A DNA stretch of 64,000 bases from Labilibaculum antarcticum (GTDB lineage: Bacteria; Bacteroidota; Bacteroidia; Bacteroidales; Marinifilaceae), in assembly GCF_002356295.1 (NCBI RefSeq), contig NZ_AP018042.1, forward strand, positions 4,186,361-4,250,360, given 5' to 3'. Below are positions 35,881-45,068 of the stretch, one piece after another (the stretch's first letter is position 1; every line of letters starts with the position of its first letter). A model generated the notes under the pieces. The model saw only the letters and a program-made list of their open reading frames with translations. It did no database searches and was not told where the DNA came from. A program made the position numbers and the translations under genes.

Positions 35881-36849
35881 TTAAGAGTTATTTTTACAAA
35901 ATCAGTAACTATTTGAGCTGTTTTCCTTATTGAAAAGACTCTTTCGTTTTACAATTTTAAACTGCTACTGTTTTAAGATTTCAATAAAATAAGACTGCCT
36001 ATTTTTCATACTCAATAGAAAAAAACACAGGTGCCAATATAATGATACTAATGATTAAACGGCGGTAAAAAGAAAATGTTTCAAGCTTTTATTTAGTAAG
36101 GGGGCATTTTTTTATTTGTGAATTTCTACGGGCTTTTACCTGTATAACATATTTGTTATGTTTGTTTTTCTACTTAATAGGATTATTTTTTTAGTGTAAA
36201 ATATTAGAGGGGGCGTAATTGGTTATTTAAAGGGGGCGAATGGGCTATTGTGTGCTTGTGTTGAGTTTTACCAGTATCGTTTGAATGTTTATTTATAATC
36301 AAAATAATAGATATGATTGAGTGTAGTTATGTTTTGCGTGAGGATTTAAAAAAATATTAAAAAAAAGCAGTTTACTAAGTCTTTACTCAAAAGACCCCCA
36401 TTGCTGGCAATGAGATTGTATTAAAATTGAGGAGGGTTTGTTTTTATCTGCCCGTTTTGCGACTATTTGTGACAAAACTTTTGAATTACATTTCTAATGT
36501 TTTTATCGAATGGCAGGTGCTTTACTCGAGTAAATAAGAAGAATACTGATTGAAATACTCGCAGCCAAAACTTCTGCAAGTAAAATGTATTTCGGCCCAA
36601 TTTTTTCATCCATGTAAATGGCTTTTGTAATTCCCAAAAAGAAAAGAACATTCCGGTTTGGTTGAATTGCCGAGCTTGATTGGATGAGTAAAGCAACACT
36701 TGGGATAATGGGAATGTTCCTTTACATATGTTTGTGTTTGATGATGCGGATTACGGAAACTCTCGAGATGCTACCTATGTTTATGGGACAATTTCTCCAA
36801 GAACGATTTTTTTTGAATCAGTTTAGGAAATGTTTTATAGGCTAATAGA
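35881..36849. other. Long intergenic region with possible gene relics
   Basis: Nearly 1 kb. The right part may hold relics: a plus-frame ILIEILAAKTSASKMYFGPI near 36540-36600, and a 32-codon ORF at 36728-36826 (MFVFDDADYGNSRDATYVYG...). Neither is recognisable. The left part is AT-rich and carries AGGGGGC at 36208 and 36231 and AAGGGGGC near 36098, possibly controlling the hybrid kinase. Confidence 0.4.
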
Positions 36850-36889
36850 ATAAAGGTGGCGAACTGATTTTCATCGGTACCGCCACCTT
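36850..36889 (-). terminator. Terminator of the VTC-DUF4956-DUF2490-CotH operon
   Basis: On the minus strand AAGGTGGCG and CGCCACCTT pair around an 18-base loop and are followed by TTATT. It lies 33 bases after the cotH stop. Confidence 0.65.
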
Positions 36890-36922
36890 CCTTCTAACTA
36901 AATGTGTATCGATTATGAATGT

Positions 36923-38314
36923 TTATTTTAAGTAACTAGTCACTGCATCCTTTCTTTCCTGAGCGTGAGATTTAAGTGTTTCCACAGCTGAGTCGAAACT
37001 AGAATTGGATCCAAGAAAAGAGTATCCTGATTCTTCTGCGTAAGCATAATCTTTAATTAAATTGTAATAAGTTGTGTATGTATCGCTAAGTTCTGATGGA
37101 ATAAATACCTCGTTTACAAATTGTAGTAAGTAGTCATCATATATTTGTTTGTACTCTTCATCATCAATTAGGTAGCTGATCAAAGGCCACGAGGAGCTAA
37201 CTTCATTTAATGAGAAGCTTAAAGCACCTTGCAGTTTTCCGGCCTGGAAAGCTTCATTATTGTCCCAAGGAATCCATGTTAGTTTGTTTGTATTTAGATC
37301 GTTGTATAGATAATAATTGTGTGTCATGTTGCCGTAAGTATCCCAGTTTTGAATTACAGTATTGGCAGCTAGCCATTTTAAGAATCCGTCTACGTTAAAA
37401 ATATTTTCCAAATTACTTTTCCATTGAGCTATATCGCTAGTTCTGTCACTACTGTTGATGATGGTGTAGAGTGATTTTACATCCGTATAGTCAGCTTCGT
37501 CTTCGTTGGTTTTCTTTTCCATTTCGCTCTCGTCAAAACTACCACTTGCAAAACTTGCAGCATCACCATCTGGTTTGTACAAATTACCCGAACCATCGGT
37601 AAATTGGGTATCTATAACCGTATCATCAACTTCTTCCACCAAAGTGTATACTCCATAGTATTGGGAACCGGAACCATTGTCTACGTAAATAACACAAAAG
37701 GTAGTTTGGGATGAGGCCAATCCGAACTCACGGAACAAATCAGCTCCCACTTTTTCGCGCATTAATGACAAATCGTCGAAGTTATTGTTCAGGTTTAGTT
37801 GTTTAAAACCATAAAAACGTTGGTTCTTTAAAGATGGGTAATCATCTTCAAACTCATCAAAATCAAGCTTGAAAGATAGCTTCTTATTTCCTGATTGATA
37901 AGCAGAGCTTAAGCTTGAGTTTCCTTTGTAACGAACGCCAACATGGTACCATTCTGTATCGTTAAAATTAAAAGAACAAGGCACCCAAATTGGATCGAAA
38001 TCGCTTGTTGTTACCTGGCCTGGTCTTCCGGAATTACCACCTAAATTTGAAGATAAGTCTGATTGCATATCCGACCAATCGTCCGAATCTATTTTGATAT
38101 CGAAACGCAATACTTCGTTTTGATTAAAAACAGTAGCGTAATCCAATTCTGCACTTTTACTGTGCGTTGCATCTGTCCAGTCAGGATAAGTTTCGGTATC
38201 AACAATAACTTCTTCTTCACTTGTTTCGGTTGTCTCTTCAATTGCTTCATCATCGCGACAAGCGAATGTTATTCCTATTAAAAGGGCCAGTAGGTATAGA
38301 TATTTTGATTTCAT
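36923..38314 (-). CDS. CotH-family lipoprotein (atypical kinase fold)
   Basis: A 463-residue lipoprotein (lipobox TFAC at about residues 16-19), acidic linker, then a CotH domain from about residue 65. Typical parts are VGVRYKGNSSLSSAY, KLSFKLDFDEF, LNLNNNFDDLSLMREKVGADLF, YGVYTLVEEVDDTVI, NLYKPDGDAA and NYYLYNDLNTNKLTWIPWDNN. Bacillus CotH is a protein kinase acting on spore-coat proteins; bacterial envelope homologues are largely uncharacterised. It is the last gene of a four-gene operon whose promoter carries a LytTR-type site. Confidence 0.9.
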   Translation of the reverse strand: MKSKYLYLLALLIGITFACRDDEAIEETTETSEEEVIVDTETYPDWTDATHSKSAELDYATVFNQNEVLRFDIKIDSDDWSDMQSDLSSNLGGNSGRPGQVTTSDFDPIWVPCSFNFNDTEWYHVGVRYKGNSSLSSAYQSGNKKLSFKLDFDEFEDDYPSLKNQRFYGFKQLNLNNNFDDLSLMREKVGADLFREFGLASSQTTFCVIYVDNGSGSQYYGVYTLVEEVDDTVIDTQFTDGSGNLYKPDGDAASFASGSFDESEMEKKTNEDEADYTDVKSLYTIINSSDRTSDIAQWKSNLENIFNVDGFLKWLAANTVIQNWDTYGNMTHNYYLYNDLNTNKLTWIPWDNNEAFQAGKLQGALSFSLNEVSSSWPLISYLIDDEEYKQIYDDYLLQFVNEVFIPSELSDTYTTYYNLIKDYAYAEESGYSFLGSNSSFDSAVETLKSHAQERKDAVTSYLK

Positions 38315-38324
38315 AATATTTCGT

Positions 38325-38975
38325 TTAAAATTTTAGTTTATAACCCAAACTTACAATGTGTTTGTTTTTGAATTCATTCTGAAAGTAATCGAACTTGTAA
38401 CTGGCTTCGATGTAATTTTTCTTGCATATTTTATAATCCGCACCTAGAAAATAACGCATTTTACTAAGGTCACCGCCGCTTACTTCCTGAAAAGCTTCCA
38501 GACCTGCAAAAGGTGTTATTTTGCATTTTTTGATGTTGTATTTTAACTCGGTTTTGTAGCGTAGTAAATTACCGTTTGAATCATCATCAGAGTCGTTGGT
38601 GTAACTAATCTTAAGCGATGGCTCGAATCGGAGGTATGATTTTTCGTATTTTACATTGAATGAATACCGATTGTCGTATTCGGTGCTTTTGCTTTCTCTT
38701 TCATTTGCATAAAACCGATAGCCTGTTCCTAGTGATAGGTTATCTGTTAAGCTGTAAGAAAGTTTTCCTTCCAGTAAGTATTTGTCTAAAGAAAAGCTAT
38801 CGTCGAATCGAAATTCTGGACTGATACTCAACTTCAGATTTTTAAGCAACTTGGTGCTCGCAGTAAATGAGGTTCTGCTTTGAAAATCATTTTCAACTTC
38901 CTGAGCAATTGCAGTGTTCGCAATTATCAAAAGGAATAGAATAAGGTAGTGAGTCTTTTGTGTTATATTTTTCAT
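38325..38975 (-). CDS. DUF2490-family outer-membrane protein
   Basis: A 216-residue exported beta-barrel protein: signal peptide cut after IAQE (about residue 25), then alternating strands with LSISPEFRFDDS, LSLGTGYRFYANERES and YDNRYSFNVKYEKS, closing with IVSLGYKLKF. This is the pattern of the DUF2490 family in Bacteroidota outer membranes. It sits between DUF4956 and CotH with 10- and 24-base gaps, so it is in the operon and may place the CotH product at the outer membrane. Confidence 0.8.
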   Translation of the reverse strand: MKNITQKTHYLILFLLIIANTAIAQEVENDFQSRTSFTASTKLLKNLKLSISPEFRFDDSFSLDKYLLEGKLSYSLTDNLSLGTGYRFYANERESKSTEYDNRYSFNVKYEKSYLRFEPSLKISYTNDSDDDSNGNLLRYKTELKYNIKKCKITPFAGLEAFQEVSGGDLSKMRYFLGADYKICKKNYIEASYKFDYFQNEFKNKHIVSLGYKLKF

Positions 38976-38999
38976 GGTTTTAATTTTCCGGTTTGATAC

Positions 39000-39692
39000 T
39001 TACTTTTGGCCATTAATATTGTAGTAGAGAGTTATTTCTGCTACATCTCGTAGGAAATCAATCTTTTCAATTTCGTATCGACTGATGTTGATACCTGTTC
39101 TTTCCTGAAAATCAAGTAGCATCTCCTCATGTTTATTTTGGTGAACAAATTCAATTTTTTCATAAATGAGCTTGATCGATTTCTCTTGTTTTAACATCAG
39201 TTTTTTCTCTAAAAACCAAAGACCTGCAACGATGAGCGAGTTGGTGAGTATTAGTTCTGCATAACTTACTTTCTTATTCGAAAGGGCATTCATTACTGAT
39301 ATTCCGATAATGATGAACAGGTAAGTCATTTCCTTGATTGGAATGGCATCGGTTCGGTAACGAATAATTCCAAAAATGGCGAACAAACCAAGAGCAAATC
39401 CCAACTCCAGTTTCACACTATTCAAAAGGAAGCAGAGTAAAAAGACGATTACACCAATGGCGAGATAGCTGAAATAGAAATCTTTTCGACTGCTGTTTTT
39501 CGCATACATACAATGTGTTACCAAGAAAAGTAGAAAAGTGTTAAAGGAGAATCGAACGATTAGTTCGGTGAAATCACCAACATTAATTAGTTTGATTCCT
39601 AAAAAACGCAATTCCTCTTCCCAATTACTTATTTCGGTTACGAGTGGTACTGCATTTGTAATGGTGTCTGAAATTTGAATTAAATCGAGCAT
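39000..39692 (-). CDS. DUF4956 membrane protein
   Basis: A 230-residue inner-membrane protein with four predicted membrane segments between about residues 45 and 165 and a cytoplasmic C-terminal domain. The conserved core LGLFAIFGIIRYRTDAIPIKEMTYLFIIIGISVMNAL, with its RYRT segment, identifies DUF4956. Across bacteria this family is usually encoded beside a VTC-domain polyphosphate polymerase-like protein and CotH, as here. It ends 24 bases before the DUF2490 gene and starts six bases after the VTC gene. Confidence 0.9.
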   Translation of the reverse strand: MLDLIQISDTITNAVPLVTEISNWEEELRFLGIKLINVGDFTELIVRFSFNTFLLFLVTHCMYAKNSSRKDFYFSYLAIGVIVFLLCFLLNSVKLELGFALGLFAIFGIIRYRTDAIPIKEMTYLFIIIGISVMNALSNKKVSYAELILTNSLIVAGLWFLEKKLMLKQEKSIKLIYEKIEFVHQNKHEEMLLDFQERTGINISRYEIEKIDFLRDVAEITLYYNINGQK

Positions 39693-39698
39693 ATTTAA

Positions 39699-40451
39699 TT
39701 AGATTAGTTGATAGTTTGTTTGAGTAACTTTTTCAATGTTTCTTATTTTTGCTTTAAAGGCATTTTGCTTAAGGTTTGGATTCGTCATGCTTCTGCCTAC
39801 GCAGTATTTGCTAAATCCATTGTTCTTAATTCTATTTTTGCGTAAGGCCAATCCTAATGGAGAGGAACTTGATTTCCCATCCGATTTAATTTCAACAATT
39901 ACCAAGTTATCGAGCGAAACAATACTGTTCGATACTTCAAATTCGATATTTAAATCAATGGTGCATCTTTCTTTAAAATTTTTGTTCACCAAGGTCAGAC
40001 GGGTAAACTTATTTTCTAGAGAGGGTTTTAATTCTGCCGCAGAAAACGGTGTTTTTGAATTAATAAATTGATCCTCTGTACTTGTGAATTCAGAATAGCT
40101 TTGAGTACTGGGAATTCGTTTTTTAATGGTTCGACCCTTGTTGTTTTTGAATTTGATCTCCAAAAAACTGATTCCCGAATTAACGTAGCTTCTTCTTCTA
40201 ATTTTGAAGCGATTCAATTTGCCATTGTGATGTGCCGAAAACATGAAGTTTTTCTTCGTATCATAGTAAGTCGTTGCGTATGGTAATTGATATTCACCAT
40301 CAATATGTAAGAGATAATAATCTTCTTCCACCTGTTTTAATAGATCTGGCAGATAAGCACCATGAAACCAAAATTTATGATCGGTTCGGTTCATCAATTT
40401 CACCTTGTCCATCTCCTTTAGCTCTATTGAATCAAAATATTTTGTATTCAT
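39699..40451 (-). CDS. VTC-domain protein (polyphosphate polymerase-like)
   Basis: A 250-residue cytoplasmic protein with the VTC fold of the CYTH superfamily. The tunnel residues are recognisable: LMNRTDHKFWFHGAYLPD (about 18-35), TTYYDTKKNFMFSAHHNG, FKIRRRSYVNSG and FLEIKFKNNKGRTIKKR. Further on are VEIKSDG and a C-terminal FSKYCVGRSM. The yeast VTC4 domain makes polyphosphate from ATP; bacterial stand-alone VTC proteins may do the same. It is the first gene of the operon, with a promoter and LytTR-type repeats just upstream. Confidence 0.88.
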   Translation of the reverse strand: MNTKYFDSIELKEMDKVKLMNRTDHKFWFHGAYLPDLLKQVEEDYYLLHIDGEYQLPYATTYYDTKKNFMFSAHHNGKLNRFKIRRRSYVNSGISFLEIKFKNNKGRTIKKRIPSTQSYSEFTSTEDQFINSKTPFSAAELKPSLENKFTRLTLVNKNFKERCTIDLNIEFEVSNSIVSLDNLVIVEIKSDGKSSSSPLGLALRKNRIKNNGFSKYCVGRSMTNPNLKQNAFKAKIRNIEKVTQTNYQLI

Positions 40452-40480
40452 AATTGCCTTTGTTTTAATTAATGATGTTT

Positions 40481-40488
40481 CAAAAATA
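40481..40488 (-). promoter_or_regulatory. -7 promoter element of the VTC operon
   Basis: On the minus strand TATTTTTG matches TAnnTTTG exactly, 30 bases before the VTC start and 30 bases downstream of the LytTR-type repeats, a normal activator distance. Confidence 0.6.
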
Positions 40489-40517
40489 TTACAGAAGAGG
40501 GTCTTTTGGAAAAGGAA

Positions 40518-40549
40518 TCAACGAATGGGCGGATTTTATCAACGAATGG
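40518..40549 (-). promoter_or_regulatory. LytTR-type direct repeat, site 1
   Basis: TCAACGAATGG occurs at 40518-40528 and 40539-40549, 21 bp start to start. On the gene strand each half reads TTCGTTGAT, close to the known LytTR half-site (T/A)(A/C)(C/A)GTTN(A/G)(T/C) with a 12-base spacer. It begins 67 bases before the VTC start codon. Confidence 0.75.
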
Positions 40550-40765
40550 ACATTTTTATTTATTAGTTGTTTTTGATACCACAATGCTATTTCAAAATGA
40601 GTGGATTTATTTGGCATTCGAATTGTTCTTTAATCTGTGAAAACAATACTGATTTACTGTAAGTCTTGTTTTTATTGGGGTTGAAAAGAGTCCTGAATAT
40701 GACTTTTCCTACACAATTGTAGGATATCGCTCAGAAGTGCTAACCGAAATGTAAAATGAAAGCAT

Positions 40766-41017
40766 ATGTCGATAGGGAATGCAATAAGGTTTATGAATAA
40801 TGCGGATCGTGATTCCAGTTTTAGAAAATCGCTTTATAAAATAAATGGGATCGAAGAATTTCAAAAGTTTCAGAACAGTGAGGATCTGGAGTTTTCAAAT
40901 GATGAATTTGAAGAAGCTTTTAATCATTTGCATTCTGAATGTCAGTTTGCTGAACAGGCAGATACGCTTTTTAACCTGAAACATTTATTTGAATTAATCA
41001 TTTGTGATACAAAATAA
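40766..41017 (+). CDS. Nif11-like small protein
   Basis: An 83-residue protein whose first ~55 residues follow the Nif11 leader-domain pattern: MSIGNAIRFMNNADRDSSFRKSL, a helix-breaking stretch, then LEFSNDEFEEAFNHL in place of the usual GFxFTxxEL. Nif11 domains serve as leader peptides of some ribosomal natural products and also occur in nitrogen-fixation clusters. No GG cleavage motif, Cys-rich core or modification enzyme is visible, so a peptide product is not claimed. The next gene starts seven bases after its stop. Confidence 0.55.
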   Translation: MSIGNAIRFMNNADRDSSFRKSLYKINGIEEFQKFQNSEDLEFSNDEFEEAFNHLHSECQFAEQADTLFNLKHLFELIICDTK

Positions 41018-41024
41018 TACATCT

Positions 41025-41339
41025 ATGAGTACTATATACCGGGAGTTAACAAAAATAAAAGGTCTGATTGAAGAATTGGGATTTACAATTTCTTACCCTT
41101 ATGATGATTTGTTATTTGTAGATAGTAATGCTTTCTTGATTCAGTTTGATGATTCGAAGAAAGATTCCTTTTTTGCTTTTTTTAATGAAAGCATGAATGA
41201 TGCTGTTGTGGCCGATCTGGTGGAAAAAATGAAAGGATTGGCTCTTGCTAAAAAGCTTGAAATTAAATCGAAAGGTAGGTTTCAAATGAAACAAAAGGAG
41301 GGAAGCGATGAAGAATTGGAGTTGGAATTTATTTCCTGA
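41025..41339 (+). CDS. Hypothetical protein paired with the Nif11-like gene
   Basis: About 104 residues, soluble, beginning MSTIYRELTKIKGLIEELGF and ending in an acidic EGSDEELELEFIS tail. I recognise no family. The middle, YPYDDLLFVDSNAFLIQFDDS, suggests a small alpha/beta domain. The frame opens at 41004, overlapping the Nif11-like gene, but the ATG at 41025 is the likely start. The pair forms a two-gene unit converging on the LytTR regulator, with a hairpin over both stop codons. Confidence 0.6.
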   Translation: MSTIYRELTKIKGLIEELGFTISYPYDDLLFVDSNAFLIQFDDSKKDSFFAFFNESMNDAVVADLVEKMKGLALAKKLEIKSKGRFQMKQKEGSDEELELEFIS

Positions 41340-41358
41340 TCATCTAGATCAGGAAATT
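41332..41358. terminator. Hairpin across convergent stop codons
   Basis: ATTTCCTGATC (41332-41342) and GATCAGGAAAT (41348-41358) form a perfect 11-bp stem with a five-base loop, covering the stop codons of both convergent genes. T tracts are weak, so termination efficiency is uncertain. Confidence 0.55.
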
Positions 41359-42057
41359 GTTATCGATAAAATTCTGGAACTTTTCTTTGTATTGATCACT
41401 TATGGGAATGTAAACATCATTAAAAATAATTCGGTTACGTTCTATGGTCGTTATTTTTTGCAGGTTTACAATGTAGGAGCGGTGAACTCTCATGAATGTT
41501 GAAGAGGGCAGTTTTTCTTCGATCTTTTTCATGCTAAGCAATGTCATTAAGGGTTTGGCATTTTCAAGATGAATGCGCACATACTCCCTCATTCCTTCAA
41601 TGTAAAGAATATTTTCAATCTCGATTCGGATGATTTTGTATTCGGATTTAATAAACAAATGGTTCGAGCTTGCTTTAAGATCTTCAGTGCCAATTTTTAT
41701 ACGATCGAAGTGTGTTTGCGCCTTTAGTGCAGATTTTAAAAAAGTAGCATAATCAAGCGGTTTTAGTATGTAATCAAGTGCATTTACCTTAAATCCATCA
41801 AGTGCATATTCACTATAGGCAGTCGTGAATATAATTTCAGGACCATTGTTTAGCGATTTAGCCATGTCCATTCCATTCAAATCGGGCATGTGAATGTCCA
41901 GAAAAATCAGGTCTATCTTGTTTTCATTGATGTACTGTAAAGCATCCATGGCATTGTCGAAACCGGCTTGTAAATTTAGAAAAGCAGTTTTCTCAATATA
42001 TCCTGTAATTTGCTTCAGAGCCAATGGCTCATCGTCTATGGCTATGCAGTTAATCAT
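41344..42057 (-). CDS. LytTR-family response regulator
   Basis: A 237-residue regulator with a receiver domain (about 1-115; acidic pair IDDEP, phosphoacceptor Asp in LIFLDIHMPDLNG, conserved Lys in LDYILKPLDY) and a LytTR DNA-binding domain (about 135-235; KIIRIEIENILYIEGMREYV, FMRVHRSYIVNL). LytTR proteins bind pairs of 9-bp direct repeats 21-22 bp apart; three such sites lie in this window near its own gene. It overlaps the kinase gene by eight bases. Confidence 0.95.
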   Translation of the reverse strand: MINCIAIDDEPLALKQITGYIEKTAFLNLQAGFDNAMDALQYINENKIDLIFLDIHMPDLNGMDMAKSLNNGPEIIFTTAYSEYALDGFKVNALDYILKPLDYATFLKSALKAQTHFDRIKIGTEDLKASSNHLFIKSEYKIIRIEIENILYIEGMREYVRIHLENAKPLMTLLSMKKIEEKLPSSTFMRVHRSYIVNLQKITTIERNRIIFNDVYIPISDQYKEKFQNFIDNNFLI

Positions 42058-43174
42058 TTTTTAAAGGTATAATTAGTTTTACTTGATATTCATTTTCAGA
42101 TTCAATAATGTCGAAGCTTTGCTCACCATCGAATAATATATCCAGTTGTTTACGCAAATTGACCAATCCTACACCAGTTCCTTTTTCTATTTTGGACTTA
42201 GGTGAAACACTGTTTTTTATTTCAAAAGATAGCTGTTCTTGATCTTGTTTTGCATGAATGGAAATATAGGATTCTTTGGAATAACTAATGCCATATTTAA
42301 AGGCATTTTCTACTAAAGAGATAAAGAGTAAGGATGGGATTTTTTGATGATCATCTGGTATCTCAAAATTGACATCAATCTTCACTTTGTCTGAATATCT
42401 AATTCGCATCAAGTCGATGTATGAGTTTAAAAATTCAAATTCGGCTCTGATTGTTGCTGTTCCCTGTTGAGATTCATTGAGCAAATATCTCATCAGTTTT
42501 GACAGTTCAATTACCGATTTTTGTGCTTGAACTTGGTCTATTTCAATTAGTGCATGGATGTTATTAAGTGTGTTCATGAAAAAGTGCGGGCTAATTTGAG
42601 TTCTCAGAAAAGAGAGTTCTGTTTCCAGATGAATCTTCTCTTTTTCCTCGCGTTGCAATTCTTCTTTTTGTCTGCTGATTCCCAGTTTAATTGCATTGTT
42701 AAAGCCAACAACCAAAAATGAAATAATCATATTCTCAAATATGAGATAACTGAAAGGTTTGTTTCCTCTTAGTTGTGAATGCCTGCCAAAGGGTGGCGGT
42801 TCGGGAAACGCACCCATCGAATCAGGTGACATTGGTCCTTCTGGATGCATTGGGATTCTTTCTGGACCTGGCCCTTGAAACAAAAAATCGTGTAATATTT
42901 GGGGTAAATTGTTAAAAACAGAAAATAAAATAACAATTGTTAATATTGAAATAGAATACCCAATCAGCTTTTGTTTGAAAAAAAGTTTGGGAGCCAATAA
43001 GCTGTTGTTGATAATGAAAATCAGTAAAAAAGGAAGGATACGAATCCACTCCAGAATAACTCTGTCCCAATTGAATTCATCGCCGCCTTTTAGGGTGAAA
43101 ACAGGTAGGGATAAAACCATCAACCATAGCAATGCATAGATCAGATTCTCGCTTCGTTTTTGTGTAATTATCAT
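42050..43174 (-). CDS. LytS-type sensor histidine kinase with Pro/Met/His-rich loop
   Basis: A 374-residue His_kinase-family sensor (PF06580). It has four predicted membrane segments (about residues 10-165), then a cytoplasmic coiled coil, the phosphoacceptor motif SPHFFMNTLNNIH (about 196-208) and a HATPase with LVENAFKYG and GVGLVNLRKQL. Between membrane segments 3 and 4, about residues 100-140 form an unusual extracytoplasmic loop rich in Pro, Met, Gly and His (PERIPMHPEGPMSPDSMG), a plausible metal or redox sensor. It is co-transcribed with the LytTR regulator. Confidence 0.92.
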   Translation of the reverse strand: MIITQKRSENLIYALLWLMVLSLPVFTLKGGDEFNWDRVILEWIRILPFLLIFIINNSLLAPKLFFKQKLIGYSISILTIVILFSVFNNLPQILHDFLFQGPGPERIPMHPEGPMSPDSMGAFPEPPPFGRHSQLRGNKPFSYLIFENMIISFLVVGFNNAIKLGISRQKEELQREEKEKIHLETELSFLRTQISPHFFMNTLNNIHALIEIDQVQAQKSVIELSKLMRYLLNESQQGTATIRAEFEFLNSYIDLMRIRYSDKVKIDVNFEIPDDHQKIPSLLFISLVENAFKYGISYSKESYISIHAKQDQEQLSFEIKNSVSPKSKIEKGTGVGLVNLRKQLDILFDGEQSFDIIESENEYQVKLIIPLKND

Positions 43175-43292
43175 ATTAGGTAAAGATTGTTTCTGTAAAA
43201 ATATCCAAATAATTCATTTTTTTGTGAGAGAGATGCAAATAGTTCTTTTATTTATGATTCGTTTTTATCATTTCTTAGAAAGGCATCCAATT

Positions 43293-45068
43293 TTAAATTG
43301 AATTAGGCTTTGGCCAGCTTCCGAATGGCTGTTTCTCAAATTGCATACTGCCATCATCTCCTTTAAAAATATTAATCCAGGCCTGCCAGTTTTCATTGTC
43401 CATTTCAGGATAATCCATGCGATAATGACTGCAACGGCTTTCTTTCCGCATCAGGGATGCTTTCAGTTTCATTTCAGCAGTTGTAATCATATTAACCGTT
43501 TCGTGGGCCAATCGCAATTCGTGCATATCAGCTGCTCTTAGCATGGGAACATGGTGATCGCGTAATTCTTCAACATAGGCTAGAGCAGCCTTAAGCATGT
43601 TCTCTTTTTTTACATACAAAACAAAGTTCGGAATCATGATTCCTTGTAAGGTTTGGGTTACCCAAGCCGGACTGTAACCTGCTTCCCGATGCAAGGGAGC
43701 CAATATTTTTTCTTTAATGTCTTGAATTTTACCTTTAGAAATTACATGCGTGCTTATATTGGCAGAATATTCTGCAGCAGCTTCGCCGGCAATTGCCCCC
43801 TGAACAGCTGAGCCTGCTAATGATGAGCCTATTTGAGTATAAATACCTCCAGACATGTGAGAGCCGAGAGCATCGCCCGCAGCATACAATCCAGGAATGT
43901 TCGATTCACATTTGTCGTTAATGGGTACGAGTCCTTCCGATTTGTGTATGGCCATTCCTGCAGATGATCCACCTACTGATACACCACCCATTCCTGGAGG
44001 GCCTCCACCTTCACCTGACTTTTCTCCTCTTGGCGGTCTTTTACCATCTTCGGGTCCATTCATAGGTCCCTCTTTACGATTTTCTTGTCCACTTCGATTG
44101 AATTCATCTGGAGTGAATGGTCCACCAGAAGTTTTCTTATTGGCTCCAGCACCCGGAGGACTCATTTGCACAGGATTTCCATTGGTGTAGGCTACGTAGT
44201 TCAAGTCAACACCTAAATCGTGATGGACTTCAATACCATTCACACTTGGTTTGCGTTCGAACATATTGTGCCATCCATTGAAACAGTCAGCGGCATTTGT
44301 GGCTTGTCCCAGGTGGCCATCATTCCATTCTTTTCCTGTTACTTTGGCTCCAATATTATAAGCCATTATTGTTCCATCGTGAGTAAGGTCACAAATGGGG
44401 AACCCATTAGGTTTAAACCCTCCAGCTCCGGTACAAAGAATAACACTTTTTGCATTAAAAATGTAAACCTTCTCATCATCGAGACTAAAACCTGCAGCGC
44501 CGACAATTTTACCCTGCTCTTTTATTAAACTGGTGATTACAATTCGTTCCAGTAAAGCAATTTTTCTTTCGTTTATCGGTTTGCTGAATGACTTGTTGTA
44601 CAATGCAGAATCGAAAAATCCCCATTCGCGAAGCTCTTGAACTCTTGCGAACGAGTGTTCAGCCATTTGTTTGGTGTATACCGAGTTGTTCGATCCCAAT
44701 GCGGAACGAGAAACCGTAGCAGTAAATTCATCAATGGAGACTTTCGCTGTGTTTGGATCGTAAGCAAAAATACCTTTGGCAAAAGGCGTTTGCCCCGATG
44801 AACCAAGTCTTCCTTTTGAAATCATCACTGTTTTCGCGCCGGCATCATGTCCCTTAACAGCTGCAAATAGTCCAGCCATTCCACCGCCAATAACCAAAAT
44901 GTCAGTTTCTTCTTCTATGTATTTTAATGATTTTAGATCAATATCTGTTTTGTTTGCAGCCCAACCTGCAATACCCATTGAGGCAAGAGTCGCCATGCCA
45001 ATTGCTCCGCCGGCCAGTCCCATAAATTTTCTACGGGTTATTTCATTTCTGTTATTTGTATTTGTCAT
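43293..45068 (-). CDS. Tat-exported FAD-dependent oxidoreductase (fumarate-reductase/FrdA type)
   Basis: A 591-residue flavoprotein. The N-terminus has a twin-arginine signal (TRRKFMGLAGGAIG, about residues 11-24), so it works in the periplasm. The FAD-binding domain starts with DILVIGGGMAGLFAAVKGHDAG (about 55-76) and SSGQTPFAKG follows. A Gly/Pro-rich insertion of about 60 residues (near 320-380: SPPGAGANKKTSGG, EGGGPPGMGG) interrupts the capping region. The C-terminal helical domain has SRCSHYRMDYPE, where a catalytic Arg is expected. Electron partners are the membrane protein and ferredoxin encoded just upstream; its start overlaps the membrane gene by four bases. Confidence 0.88.
   Translation of the reverse strand: MTNTNNRNEITRRKFMGLAGGAIGMATLASMGIAGWAANKTDIDLKSLKYIEEETDILVIGGGMAGLFAAVKGHDAGAKTVMISKGRLGSSGQTPFAKGIFAYDPNTAKVSIDEFTATVSRSALGSNNSVYTKQMAEHSFARVQELREWGFFDSALYNKSFSKPINERKIALLERIVITSLIKEQGKIVGAAGFSLDDEKVYIFNAKSVILCTGAGGFKPNGFPICDLTHDGTIMAYNIGAKVTGKEWNDGHLGQATNAADCFNGWHNMFERKPSVNGIEVHHDLGVDLNYVAYTNGNPVQMSPPGAGANKKTSGGPFTPDEFNRSGQENRKEGPMNGPEDGKRPPRGEKSGEGGGPPGMGGVSVGGSSAGMAIHKSEGLVPINDKCESNIPGLYAAGDALGSHMSGGIYTQIGSSLAGSAVQGAIAGEAAAEYSANISTHVISKGKIQDIKEKILAPLHREAGYSPAWVTQTLQGIMIPNFVLYVKKENMLKAALAYVEELRDHHVPMLRAADMHELRLAHETVNMITTAEMKLKASLMRKESRCSHYRMDYPEMDNENWQAWINIFKGDDGSMQFEKQPFGSWPKPNSI

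Noticed and set aside
36208-36240. Fourth LytTR-type site (GGGCGAATGGGC)
   Set aside because: The half-sites are 23 bp apart, match poorly and lie over 300 bases from any start codon.
43250-43292. LytTR site for autoregulation near the kinase gene (ATTCGTTTTTATC)
   Set aside because: It is a single half-like match without a partner 21 bp away, and it lies upstream of the kinase start only in the wrong orientation.
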